The position numbers and the translations under genes were made by a program. The notes under the pieces are model-generated. The model saw nothing but the letters and a program-made list of their open reading frames with translations, was not told where the DNA came from and did no database searches. 32,713 bases of DNA from Planctomycetota bacterium (GTDB lineage Bacteria; Planctomycetota; UBA1135), in the NCBI GenBank assembly GCA_026421205.1, contig JAPKBM010000021.1, positions 1 through 32,713 on the forward strand. Reading direction: 5' to 3'. This document shows, piece by piece, positions 1 to 7,681 of this stretch (positions are counted from its first letter, which is position 1; every line of letters begins with the position of its first letter).

Positions 1-447
1 TTGACTTCAAAAAGACTCTGTCGTTGGGGTTCCCTTTCGAACCGTTCTCGTCTAGGCTGTATTAATATGAGCACCAGTAGCAGCAGTAGTAGTAGTAAAT
101 CAAAGGCACACACTCCAGGCACTGGCTCCCTAGGTTCTCCTATTGGAAGTGGGCAAGGTGTTTTGAATCCATTCAATGTTCAACTCATCGTAGAGCAGGC
201 GGAAGTCCCCATTATTTTGGATGCCGGCGTCGGCCAAGCCAGTGATGTTTCTGTCGCCATGGAGCTGGGTGTGGATGGCGTTCTCATGAACACCGCCGTA
301 GCCTGCGCACAAGACCCTTTGCGGATGGCGCGCGCGGTGCGGTCAGCATGCGAGGCAGGAAGAGATTCCTATCTGGCGGGCCGAATTGCCCGCCTACCCT
401 ATGCGTCGGCATCATCTCCACAGGCTGGAGTGATTGCAGGGGAATAG
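1..447 (+). CDS. thiG: Thiazole synthase ThiG, C-terminal part (5' truncated by the window edge)
   Basis: ThiG forms the thiazole phosphate ring of thiamine from 1-deoxyxylulose 5-phosphate, dehydroglycine and ThiS thiocarboxylate. The recognisable part starts at about residue 44 and holds the end of the TIM barrel: the [14 protein letters not shown] loop, the phosphate-binding [10 protein letters not shown] segment, NTAVA and the C-terminal LAGRI / YASASSP signature. The frame is open to base 1, so the true start and the catalytic lysine lie outside the window. Residues 1-43 do not resemble ThiG: the expected segment leading to VMPLGSP is replaced by a serine-rich stretch coded by an AGY repeat at bases 70-96. 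This could be an assembly fault at the sequence end or real divergence. The stop overlaps the GTG start of the next gene by one base. Confidence 0.85.
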   Translation: MTSKRLCRWGSLSNRSRLGCINMSTSSSSSSSKSKAHTPGTGSLGSPIGSGQGVLNPFNVQLIVEQAEVPIILDAGVGQASDVSVAMELGVDGVLMNTAVACAQDPLRMARAVRSACEAGRDSYLAGRIARLPYASASSPQAGVIAGE

Positions 448-908
448 TGCGCCGCGGATTTCACGTTCTGATTCAAGCAGTTGGGTACTACCTCCTTGCC
501 CTGCCAGGGTTGTTGTTGCTTTCCGGTTTGCTTTGGTGGGGCTTGGATCAACAAAACCCCTTCGTGATTCCACATTTAGCCGAAGCCTCTGCCCTTTTTT
601 TTTTCTGGGTTCTTCTTTGTGCGCCCGTGATCGAAGAGGTTTTCTTTCGTGAGTATTTACTGACAAAGTTAAGTGGGTCGCCGAAGTTCGGCCCTTGGCG
701 CGCTTGTATTCTCACAGCAGTCCTTTTTGCAAGTTTGCATGGCATAATCGCTTGGCTGCCTCTCTTTTACTTGGGCTTAGTCCTTGGTTATTTGCGCATG
801 AAAACAAAGAACCTCTCTCTTGTGATTGGTATCCATGTTCTTCACAATTTAACAGTGGTTTCTTCTCAACTTCTCTTGTCCAGCTCTTCCTCCATCATTG
901 CACCATGA
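447..908 (+). CDS. CPBP-family intramembrane metalloprotease (Abi/Rce1-like)
   Basis: A small polytopic membrane protein of 153 residues. The CPBP/Abi motifs are present in order: the glutamate pair and arginine of EEVFFR (E63, E64, R68), FASLH with H98, and the HxxxN motif at H130-N134. Bacterial members are membrane proteases or maturation factors; the substrate here is unknown. I chose the GTG at 447 because it overlaps the thiG stop (TAGTG), has an AGGGGA-like ribosome site just upstream, and starts right before the first hydrophobic helix; an ATG at 348 would lie deep inside thiG. The stop overlaps the next start as ATGA at 905-908, so thiG, this gene and the carbonic-anhydrase-like gene are probably co-translated. 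A run of ten T at 595-604 encodes part of the second helix and is a possible slippage site. Confidence 0.82.
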   Translation: MRRGFHVLIQAVGYYLLALPGLLLLSGLLWWGLDQQNPFVIPHLAEASALFFFWVLLCAPVIEEVFFREYLLTKLSGSPKFGPWRACILTAVLFASLHGIIAWLPLFYLGLVLGYLRMKTKNLSLVIGIHVLHNLTVVSSQLLLSSSSSIIAP

Positions 909-1438
909 CTCATTCTGAACACCCATTCCCCACCCCTCGCGAAGGACTCATGCGCCGAGTCCCCAGCGGAGCCATGGTTGCCTCGACGGCATTGGTGACT
1001 GCCGACGTCCATCTTGCTAAGGATGCCACGGTTTGGTTTCACACAGTGATTCGTGGTGATGATGGCCGGATTTCCGTCGGCGAGCGCACAAATATCCAGG
1101 ATGGCTGTATCCTTCATTGCGATACTGGAATTCCTTTGGTGATTGGTAAGGATTGCACGATTGGGCATGGGGCCATTATTCACGGGGCCAAAGTTGGGGA
1201 TGGTGTTTTAATCGGCATGGGGTCAACTTTGTTGGGCCGCTCCGTCATCGGAGATGGAGCCGTGGTGGCGGCCGGTTCTCTTGTGAAAGAGGGCTTTGAA
1301 GTTCCTCCAAATACATTGGTTGCTGGGGTTCCGGCAAAGATTATCCGAGAAGTCAGTAAAAAGGAGCAGGCCTTTATGGCTCATGCGGTGCCGCACTACG
1401 TAGAAACTGCGTTGAGTTACTTGCCTAAGGAAGATTGA
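905..1438 (+). CDS. Gamma-class carbonic anhydrase-like protein (YrdA/PaaY type, left-handed beta helix)
   Basis: The 177-residue protein has the hexapeptide-repeat pattern of a left-handed beta helix that forms trimers. The residues that bind the metal at the subunit interface are in place: R50 and D52 in IRGDDG, Q65-D66 in NIQDG, and the three histidines H71, H88 and H93 (the last two in IGHGAIIHG). Family members are zinc or iron carbonic anhydrases, or relatives with thioesterase or unknown activity; the sequence alone does not decide whether it is active. The ATG at 905 overlaps the stop of the upstream protease gene (ATGA). A second methionine 15 residues in (base 950) is an alternative start, since the first residues are poorly conserved. 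The 3' end overlaps the convergent gene by 14 bases. Confidence 0.88.
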   Translation: MTHSEHPFPTPREGLMRRVPSGAMVASTALVTADVHLAKDATVWFHTVIRGDDGRISVGERTNIQDGCILHCDTGIPLVIGKDCTIGHGAIIHGAKVGDGVLIGMGSTLLGRSVIGDGAVVAAGSLVKEGFEVPPNTLVAGVPAKIIREVSKKEQAFMAHAVPHYVETALSYLPKED

Positions 1439-2420
1439 TGTAACACAATCCCTGGCTAGCTCCCGTCAAATTTTGTAAGGAGGGAGTGCCATCAAATTCA
1501 AGTACCTGAATGTATAGAGGTTGATGAACAGCGTTGTCGTGCGTGAAAAGCGAATCCTTTTGGAGGTGAAGTACACGGCTTTGGGCAGTTTCTTCTACAA
1601 GAATCGTCGCATCTCCAACGGGTATTTCGCAGCGAGACTCACTCATCACAAGGAGGTAGTTTCGATCTTTTCGTTTTCCAACGATATCCCAAAGAATGCT
1701 GCCGTCTCGATGAAATCGGCTGGCACGAAGCTGAAGGTGGTCGGCGGATCCTGGTTTTTTTGCCGCGTAGGAAGTGACTCCTGGCGGAAGTGTCAGTAAT
1801 TCCAGGGCAAGGGAAATAGAGGCTTGTTTCTCAATTTTTTGAGTTCCTATATCTATGAGGAGTGCGGGAGCATCTCCAGTCTTCACACATGGGCCTGTAT
1901 TGGGTTGAAGAGTCTCCATAGACCAGGCAAAGGATTGCTCATTCTGCACCGACGTTTCGAGAAGCGTCTCGTAGCCATTGGTCAAGTCGACAAGAACTTT
2001 CCAAGCAAGCAGTTCTCCATTTCTCCCCCCCAAGGGAAGCCCTTGAAGACGAAGTTGACGGTACTTACCGTTTGGAAGTCCAAAGTTGATATTGAGAGAT
2101 CCAGCGCGCCCAGTTGGATCAGGGTGAGATGACGCATAGGTGAATACAAAGCCATTGATTTGCCCAGGGTTTTCTTGGAGGACGACCTCTTGCTCCCAGA
2201 GTTTTCCTTGGGCAAGGGGAAGCCAGCCTAGTATCTCACCCGTGCCTTGGGTAAAGATTCTCTCCGGACCTGAGCGGGCTTCCCGACGATAAGAAAGAAA
2301 GCCCTCGGCAGGTCGATAGATCCCCGCAAAACGTGGAATGGGTGCGGGCTCATGCGATGGAGACTGCAGTGGGTGGGCAAGGAGCCCGCCCAGGAAGAGG
2401 GGAAGAGTCAAGGTGATCAT
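1425..2420 (-). CDS. Exported protein of unknown function
   Basis: I do not recognise this 331-residue protein. It begins with a short hydrophobic leader (MITLTLPLFLGGLLAH) without any basic residue, followed by a Pro/Ser-rich stretch, so it is probably exported. The rest alternates short hydrophobic and Gly/Asn-rich segments, which suggests a beta-rich fold, and has only two cysteines after the leader besides one near the C-terminus. It is the most downstream gene on the minus strand, 107 bases after the preceding gene, so it may have its own promoter in 2421-2527, where a TAGAAT hexamer reads toward it about 100 bases upstream. There is no good ribosome site before the ATG. It ends convergently inside the carbonic-anhydrase-like gene (14-base overlap). 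Confidence 0.75.
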   Translation of the reverse strand: MITLTLPLFLGGLLAHPLQSPSHEPAPIPRFAGIYRPAEGFLSYRREARSGPERIFTQGTGEILGWLPLAQGKLWEQEVVLQENPGQINGFVFTYASSHPDPTGRAGSLNINFGLPNGKYRQLRLQGLPLGGRNGELLAWKVLVDLTNGYETLLETSVQNEQSFAWSMETLQPNTGPCVKTGDAPALLIDIGTQKIEKQASISLALELLTLPPGVTSYAAKKPGSADHLQLRASRFHRDGSILWDIVGKRKDRNYLLVMSESRCEIPVGDATILVEETAQSRVLHLQKDSLFTHDNAVHQPLYIQVLEFDGTPSLQNLTGASQGLCYINLP

Positions 2421-2527
2421 GGGGCGATGCGGCTACTGCCGTTCTTTCCTTTACGGCGAGGAAACCCCTGACTTGAACGAAAACCTTAGAAATCTTTAGA
2501 TGAAGTAAGTCATTCTATTTAAACGAC

Positions 2528-3091
2528 TTATGGACTTTGAGACTCACGATGATAGGCTTTAAGCCACTTTTTATACCGCAAAGGGAGTTCCTGATTGGAT
2601 GCGTTTTGAATCACCTGTTGGAGATGAGGCGGAAGTGCTCCCCAGCTGGATTTGCCGCCGGGAGGGAGAAACAGGGCGGAAAGCTCCGGGTCAGAGGTCG
2701 GTATCGGCTGGTCCCCCCCCCGATCCTTCGGAGTATTTGGGATCTGGGGGGTTGGCGTGGAATCTGTCGTGGGTTTAGAATTTGGGGAGGGCTTTTTCTG
2801 TTGAGGAGAAGAGCCGCCCCCCCCTTGGCTACTCGATTCTGGAATTAAGGCCAAGAGCGTTTCCATTTCTTGGACAAGTGTGTCGGCTTTTTTCCAAGCA
2901 GTATCTACTTCCGCAAGGTAGTCCAACGTCCGCTCTTCGGTCATACGCTCACGAGCGAGAAAAAGAGATCTTCCGAGTGTTTCAAAGCCCTCACGTACTT
3001 GTTGAATGGCCTCCCCAATCTCTTTTTGCAAGTTCGGCTGAGGAAGGGCGGGGTCTTGTAATGCGGTCAAGAGAAAAAGTGAGATCAACAT
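2528..3091 (-). CDS. Small exported protein with C-terminal LPP...Y motif, last gene of the coupled train
   Basis: This 187-residue protein has a short leader (MLISLFLLTALQ), a helical part to about residue 85, a low-complexity Gly/Ser/Pro/Thr linker (about 86-130), and a C-terminal block WGALPPHLQQVI...LPLRYKKWLKAYHR. From memory, a block of this kind (W-G-x-L-P-P, then L-P-x-x-Y-x-x-x-I/L-x-x-Y) recurs at the end of proteins encoded near vWA and DUF4175-like genes in Planctomycetota; its role is unknown. The ATG overlaps the previous stop as TAATG, and a strong GGAGGAGG-like ribosome site lies upstream. The linker is coded through runs of nine and eight G on the coding strand (C runs at 2713-2721 and 2817-2824 on plus), which are possible slippage sites. 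Confidence 0.8.
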   Translation of the reverse strand: MLISLFLLTALQDPALPQPNLQKEIGEAIQQVREGFETLGRSLFLARERMTEERTLDYLAEVDTAWKKADTLVQEMETLLALIPESSSQGGGGSSPQQKKPSPNSKPTTDSTPTPQIPNTPKDRGGDQPIPTSDPELSALFLPPGGKSSWGALPPHLQQVIQNASNQELPLRYKKWLKAYHRESQSP

Positions 3092-4545
3092 TAAAGTTCC
3101 TCCTCCTCGGGTGTTGTGTTGTCTTGGGATTGAGGCGTTTGCGTTCCAGCCATTTCGTATCGCTCCAGAACGGACTCAAACATTCGTCGTAGTTTTTCAT
3201 GGCGTTGGAATAACTCCTCCAGCTCTTCAAATTCTTCTTCGTTGAATGCAAATCCAGCATCGTGTAAAAGGCTTTGTTGGCGATGCAGTATTTTGATTCG
3301 GTCTCGAATTTGTATTTCAAGACGCTTGAGAAGTTGAATTTCCTCAGCCATACCAATCAGACGATCTTCGCCAGATCCTTCGCCTTCTTTAGCTTCCGTT
3401 TTTTCACGCTGTCGCTCGGCTTCAGTTTCTAGAGCATCGATGAACTCGACCCACTGATCCTTAAGCTGAGAAGAAAGACTGTGGGTAGCAGAATTTTTCT
3501 GGTATTTTGGTGGCCCAAGTCGCTTTGCAAGGCGCCCATGGTCCGCTTTGAGAATTTCAAGATAGAAGGGGAAGGCATCGGCTCCACTTTGTTGAATTTC
3601 AAAAAGAAGTTTTCCGACGTCCACTTGGAGTTCCCTCTCCGTTTTTGCCCATTTGCGGAGGGGAATTCGTTGGCTGCGTGACAGTACTTCTTCCGGTTTC
3701 GTTACTCCAGATTTTATGAGAGATTCATGGACGGTAAGGTGTCGTTTGAACAGTGATTTGGCTTCGGTGAGAAGATGGAGGAGCTCTTTTTGTTCTTGTT
3801 TTTGTTGTGCAATCTCAGCTTCGTTCGCAGCATTTTCAGCTGCTTGCTGGAGGCTTTTCTCAACTTGCTCTTGTTCTTGCACCGCGTCATCGTTTTGATC
3901 TGATTCCTCTAGGCTTTTTTCAGCACGTTTGGCCGAAGACTCTGCTTGGTTGAGGGAGTCATCTTGGCGGCCTTGTTTTTCAAATTCTTGAATGGCATCT
4001 TCGATTTTTTCACGGAGATTCTTTTGCCGTTGTTGTAATTGCTCTGTCGGGAAGTCATCGGTAGAAGGATTTCCTGTAGTGTCCTTCCGAAGTTCCTCTT
4101 GTTCTTTCTGTAGCGTCCGCAGCGTCTTTTCTCTTGCCTTAGCTTCTTTGATGATTTCCTGAAGTCGTTGTTCTTGCCGTTGCTGAATTAATTGTTGCAA
4201 GAGGTCCTCTAGGAATTGAACGAGTTCGGTTTGCTTTTGGAGGGCAGGTCCCGTTTTCGCTAATAATAAGTCTTGGGCGACTGATTTCAGTCGTTGTGCC
4301 AGGTCATTTTTGGCTCCTGTTTCCTGCAATCGAGAAAGAGCTTGCCGGTAAAATATGGCGCGCTCCTCAATGCCTTCTTTCTTGGCTTGTTTTTCAAGCA
4401 GGCCTAGGATTTTCTCAAGCCTTTGGGCTTGTTCGGCTAATTGCGCTTGCTGGCTGGATAGGTGCGCCAGGGGAGAGTCTCCGCCAGTTTGTCCCCACAG
4501 ATTGGCCGCAAACAAAAAGAAGAGGAAGGGCTGCAATAACTTCAC
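3091..4545 (-). CDS. Exported Glu/Gln-rich coiled-coil protein
   Basis: The 484-residue protein starts with a more typical signal peptide (MKLLQPFLFFLFAANLWGQ) and is then almost entirely charged and Glu/Gln/Lys-rich, with long heptad-like helices around residues 30-260 and again from about 370 to 460. The C-terminus is very acidic. I see no catalytic motif; a structural or scaffolding role in the envelope is an inference. The GTG start at 4545 overlaps the stop of the DUF4175-like gene (GTGA), with a GGAGG ribosome site 8 bases upstream, and its stop overlaps the next start as TAATG. Neighbouring DUF4175-like and small LPP-motif genes suggest that the three products act together. Confidence 0.83.
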   Translation of the reverse strand: MKLLQPFLFFLFAANLWGQTGGDSPLAHLSSQQAQLAEQAQRLEKILGLLEKQAKKEGIEERAIFYRQALSRLQETGAKNDLAQRLKSVAQDLLLAKTGPALQKQTELVQFLEDLLQQLIQQRQEQRLQEIIKEAKAREKTLRTLQKEQEELRKDTTGNPSTDDFPTEQLQQRQKNLREKIEDAIQEFEKQGRQDDSLNQAESSAKRAEKSLEESDQNDDAVQEQEQVEKSLQQAAENAANEAEIAQQKQEQKELLHLLTEAKSLFKRHLTVHESLIKSGVTKPEEVLSRSQRIPLRKWAKTERELQVDVGKLLFEIQQSGADAFPFYLEILKADHGRLAKRLGPPKYQKNSATHSLSSQLKDQWVEFIDALETEAERQREKTEAKEGEGSGEDRLIGMAEEIQLLKRLEIQIRDRIKILHRQQSLLHDAGFAFNEEEFEELEELFQRHEKLRRMFESVLERYEMAGTQTPQSQDNTTPEEEEL

Positions 4546-6617
4546 GGGGAAACCTCCAGCCTTGTTCGGCGATGAAGATCTCGTTGGCGATCTAACATCG
4601 TGCGAAGCAGGCGAATTGCGCTTTCAAAATCTTCCCAAGCGACAAGAACATCAAGCATGCCGTGAATCTGCCGACGGTATTCCTTTGCAACTTTGTTTAA
4701 GTCCGCCTTGCCTTGCCGGCTTTTCGCAACCAAATTTGTAGCCGGGCCATCGACTAACGCGGTGGCTCTTCGGGCTAAGTTAAGGACAAGGTGGATCTGT
4801 TCATCGAAGGAGTTCGTTATTTCTGGCTTCATGGAGCGGGTAATGTCTCCTTTCTTCGGTGTGCCACGCAGTAAGATCTTTTGCAGAGCCAATTTCCCCT
4901 GCAAGAACTTTTCTTCTGGTGTGGCAAAAACGAGTTCGACAAAGGACGTTTCTAAATGAACGAGAAGAGATTGAGTGCGCCGGAGGAATCTTCGAGAAAC
5001 GACTGACGCATTTGGAGGAGGTGTCGTGGACTCAAAGGGGAGCAGTGCTTGGTCAATGCGTTCGAGCTCCTCTCGGAGTGTTTGCATTTGCTCTGCGAGA
5101 AGTTGGCTCATTTGTTCCTTACTGGTAATTTGGATGGCCGGACTTTTTTGGGAGCTAGACTGGTTTTGCGGCACACGGTTGTCCGTTGCGATGACCTCAA
5201 GTGGAACACCGGGAGCTGGGAATTGCGCTTCGGGAAGGTCAGAAAAGAGGGATGCTGGCACTGGAACCCATTGGTGCGCCTGATTCGTCAAAAGGTTAGC
5301 GTCCCAAGGCAGAGGGTGAAGTTGAAGGGATTGGAGGCCAAAATCATCTTCGCAATGTAGGACAAGAGGAATTACCGCGCCTTTTACGGTTCTCCAGGTC
5401 CGCGGGGGCCACGGAAGAAAAATATGAGGTGGGTGGTCGTTAAGCACGGTCCACTGGAGGTGCCCAGCTTGAGAACGAGGAAAACCGTCGGCGCCGAGGA
5501 GGTGAAAAGTGACCTCTCCATCTTTTCGTACGGTCAAAGTAGTGCTAAAAACCTTTCCTTGTAGGTTCAGGGTTTGCGTGGTGTCGCCTTGCTGTTGTTG
5601 GACTTCAGAGACCGGCAAGTCCGTTTGAAATGAGATTTGAATGACAGTACCCTCGAGGACGCGAATTTCATGTGCATTGGAGATTTCTTTTGGCCGCTCG
5701 GTGTAATTCGGCGGAGTCAGGGTGAGACTCCAGTTTTGAACGGAAGGCGCGATTCCGGGGATGAGGTCTAGCTTCGGGAATCCGTCAGTGTCATCACCTC
5801 CAGAAAACGAAAGAGTCCTTGGCTGTGTTTGTCCGGGGAGAGAAATTTGAAATTGGCGGCCACCAAAAGATTTAAAGCGCCGCTGGAGTCGTTCCGACTG
5901 AACCCAAACAGTTTCTGGGCTACGCCCTTCGGCAAGAATGCGAACATCTAGTGGAGTGTTCTTGGGGATGAGGCATTCATAATGCTCTGAGCCGATACGA
6001 CGCATTTCCGGAAGCGGGGTGCCGTCGGAAGCGCGAAGGGGGAGAAGAACTAAGTGGGTTGCGCCGGGCCAAGAGAGGGGCTGTCCCCAAAGCCGTCCCC
6101 AAAAAACAGAATTTTCTTGAGGAAAGAGGAATGCGAGAGAAAGAAAAACTCCCAAACTTAGCGTTCCCCAAGCAGCCTGCTTCCAAGCAGCCTTGCTAGG
6201 GGTAATCGCGTGAATCGGTAGTTGATGCAGGAGTTCTTTCGCTTCTTTGCCGACTTCTTCAAGAAGTTCAATGGAGCAATCCCTCGGGTTTTGATGAAGT
6301 TGCACACTTGTGGAGAGCCTGTCTTCAAGGTGGGGAAATTTACGTTCTAATAAAGCAGAAAGATCTTTTAGGGCGAAAGGCTTTCGAAGCGGGTTCCAAA
6401 GTATTTTTTTTATTCGGAGGAGCCAGAAACACAAAGTAGCCCCCTCTAACGTGAGTCGGACGAAAAGAGGCGGATTGAATAACCGGTCAATGATGTAAAG
6501 GTTCAGCAAGAGCGCAAAACTAACCCAAATCAAATACCCGAACCCCCAGAGAAAAAACAGCCGACGGATGCGTTGCCGTAATTTCCTGAGAGGGGTGAAA
6601 AAGAAGTTTGCCGACAT
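4542..6617 (-). CDS. DUF4175-like membrane protein with large extracytoplasmic region
   Basis: The 691-residue product has two hydrophobic helices near the N-terminus (about residues 18-45 and 52-70) and a third at about 150-170, then a large soluble region. This contains a segment of the type LTPPNYTERP with a following Val/Gly-rich beta strand block, as seen in DUF4175-like proteins, and a helical, Arg-rich C-terminus. The family has no established activity. I moved the start from an in-frame ATG at 6716 to the ATG at 6617: it overlaps the stop of the preceding gene as TAATG, like other junctions here, and sits just before the first membrane helix. The longer version would add 33 residues lying inside the upstream gene. 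It overlaps the next gene by four bases (GTGA). Confidence 0.8.
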   Translation of the reverse strand: MSANFFFTPLRKLRQRIRRLFFLWGFGYLIWVSFALLLNLYIIDRLFNPPLFVRLTLEGATLCFWLLRIKKILWNPLRKPFALKDLSALLERKFPHLEDRLSTSVQLHQNPRDCSIELLEEVGKEAKELLHQLPIHAITPSKAAWKQAAWGTLSLGVFLSLAFLFPQENSVFWGRLWGQPLSWPGATHLVLLPLRASDGTPLPEMRRIGSEHYECLIPKNTPLDVRILAEGRSPETVWVQSERLQRRFKSFGGRQFQISLPGQTQPRTLSFSGGDDTDGFPKLDLIPGIAPSVQNWSLTLTPPNYTERPKEISNAHEIRVLEGTVIQISFQTDLPVSEVQQQQGDTTQTLNLQGKVFSTTLTVRKDGEVTFHLLGADGFPRSQAGHLQWTVLNDHPPHIFLPWPPRTWRTVKGAVIPLVLHCEDDFGLQSLQLHPLPWDANLLTNQAHQWVPVPASLFSDLPEAQFPAPGVPLEVIATDNRVPQNQSSSQKSPAIQITSKEQMSQLLAEQMQTLREELERIDQALLPFESTTPPPNASVVSRRFLRRTQSLLVHLETSFVELVFATPEEKFLQGKLALQKILLRGTPKKGDITRSMKPEITNSFDEQIHLVLNLARRATALVDGPATNLVAKSRQGKADLNKVAKEYRRQIHGMLDVLVAWEDFESAIRLLRTMLDRQRDLHRRTRLEVSP

Positions 6618-7681
6618 TAGCGTTGGAAAATAGGCAGGTACTCTTTCGGGATTTGGAGGATGAGGCAGGCTGTGGCGGTGGAATATGCTTTTCCAGGGCC
6701 GGTAGTGTTCGGCCATGACCCTTCTTTTCTTTGGAGGGCTAGAAGCGTACGTTGAATATGCTTGAGGTATTTCCGGTAACGGGCACCTCCGGCAATATGG
6801 AATGCTTGAACGGCATAATAGTGGCCGTAATAAAAATAGTAATGCCCTTTCTCCGCTGCTCCGTAGTCCGAAGAAAACACCTCTAACTCAGCCTCTAAGG
6901 CCTGGAATCCCTGTTCTATATCTTGATCCCCATAAACTCCTGCGCCGTGAAGAATGGTAATGCCTGCCGCCGTTAAGGCAAAGCTTGCGCGTGCACGATA
7001 ATCGGGCTGATATCGAAAAGAACCTTGGATGTTCCCGTGTGCTCCGAAATAAGGGTCATCTCTTCTGACGGCAGAGTCGCGGACGTATTTCACAGCATGG
7101 TCAATCGTGGAACGAGGAACCTCAAGCCCAATATTCCTTGCAGCACGAAGGGCCATGACTTGGCAGGCAGCCACGGACATATCTGCGTCAGCGACGTGTG
7201 GTTGATAGCGCCACCCTCCTTGATCATTTTGACTGGCGACGATGAGGTTGACTGCTTTTTGTAATGTTTTCCGGACATCATTTCTTTGGTTCATGCCATA
7301 AATTTCCGCCAGAAAAAGTGTGGCAAATGCATGGGAGTACATGCGTGTTTCGTTCCCCGTGATATACCCATCTGTTCGAATTTGAGAAAGAAGGAATGTT
7401 GTGGCTCGTTCCACATTTTCCCCATAGGGCCCGCGTCCCGGAACATGTCCCCCCGCTAAAAAAGCCATACCTGCTAAGGCTGTAACGCCAATGTGTGGCG
7501 CCGACGGATTCCATACTTGGTAGCCTTCTTCCAATTTGTAGCCGACGTCGGCGCGCCATGACCCATCCAAACTTTGGTGTTCGGCGAGCCATTGCAGCCC
7601 ACGGTTGGCCGCCTGAAGGCTTTCTTCATTCAGGGCTGTCGGTGCTTGGGCAAGCCAAAGAAAAAGAGAAAAGGTAATCAT
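6617..7681 (-). CDS. Exported prenyltransferase/squalene-cyclase-like alpha/alpha toroid protein
   Basis: The 354-residue protein carries repeats typical of terpene cyclase and prenyltransferase beta-subunit toroids: a helix followed by a Gly/Trp turn, as in SLDGSWR, NDQGGWRY and KEGSWPN, each after a helix of the type A-x-x-x-L-x-x-x-Q. The DxDD catalytic motif of true squalene-hopene cyclases is not seen, and the protein begins with a leader (MITFSLFLWLAQAP), so a cyclase role is unlikely; such stand-alone toroids are common in Planctomycetota with unknown function. The ATG at 7681 overlaps the previous stop (ATGA). The stop forms the TAATG overlap with the DUF4175-like gene, placing it inside the coupled train. 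Confidence 0.84.
   Translation of the reverse strand: MITFSLFLWLAQAPTALNEESLQAANRGLQWLAEHQSLDGSWRADVGYKLEEGYQVWNPSAPHIGVTALAGMAFLAGGHVPGRGPYGENVERATTFLLSQIRTDGYITGNETRMYSHAFATLFLAEIYGMNQRNDVRKTLQKAVNLIVASQNDQGGWRYQPHVADADMSVAACQVMALRAARNIGLEVPRSTIDHAVKYVRDSAVRRDDPYFGAHGNIQGSFRYQPDYRARASFALTAAGITILHGAGVYGDQDIEQGFQALEAELEVFSSDYGAAEKGHYYFYYGHYYAVQAFHIAGGARYRKYLKHIQRTLLALQRKEGSWPNTTGPGKAYSTATACLILQIPKEYLPIFQR

Noticed and set aside
6617-7681. Squalene-hopene cyclase
   Set aside because: The toroid repeats are present, but the protein is half the usual length, has a leader peptide and no DxDD motif.
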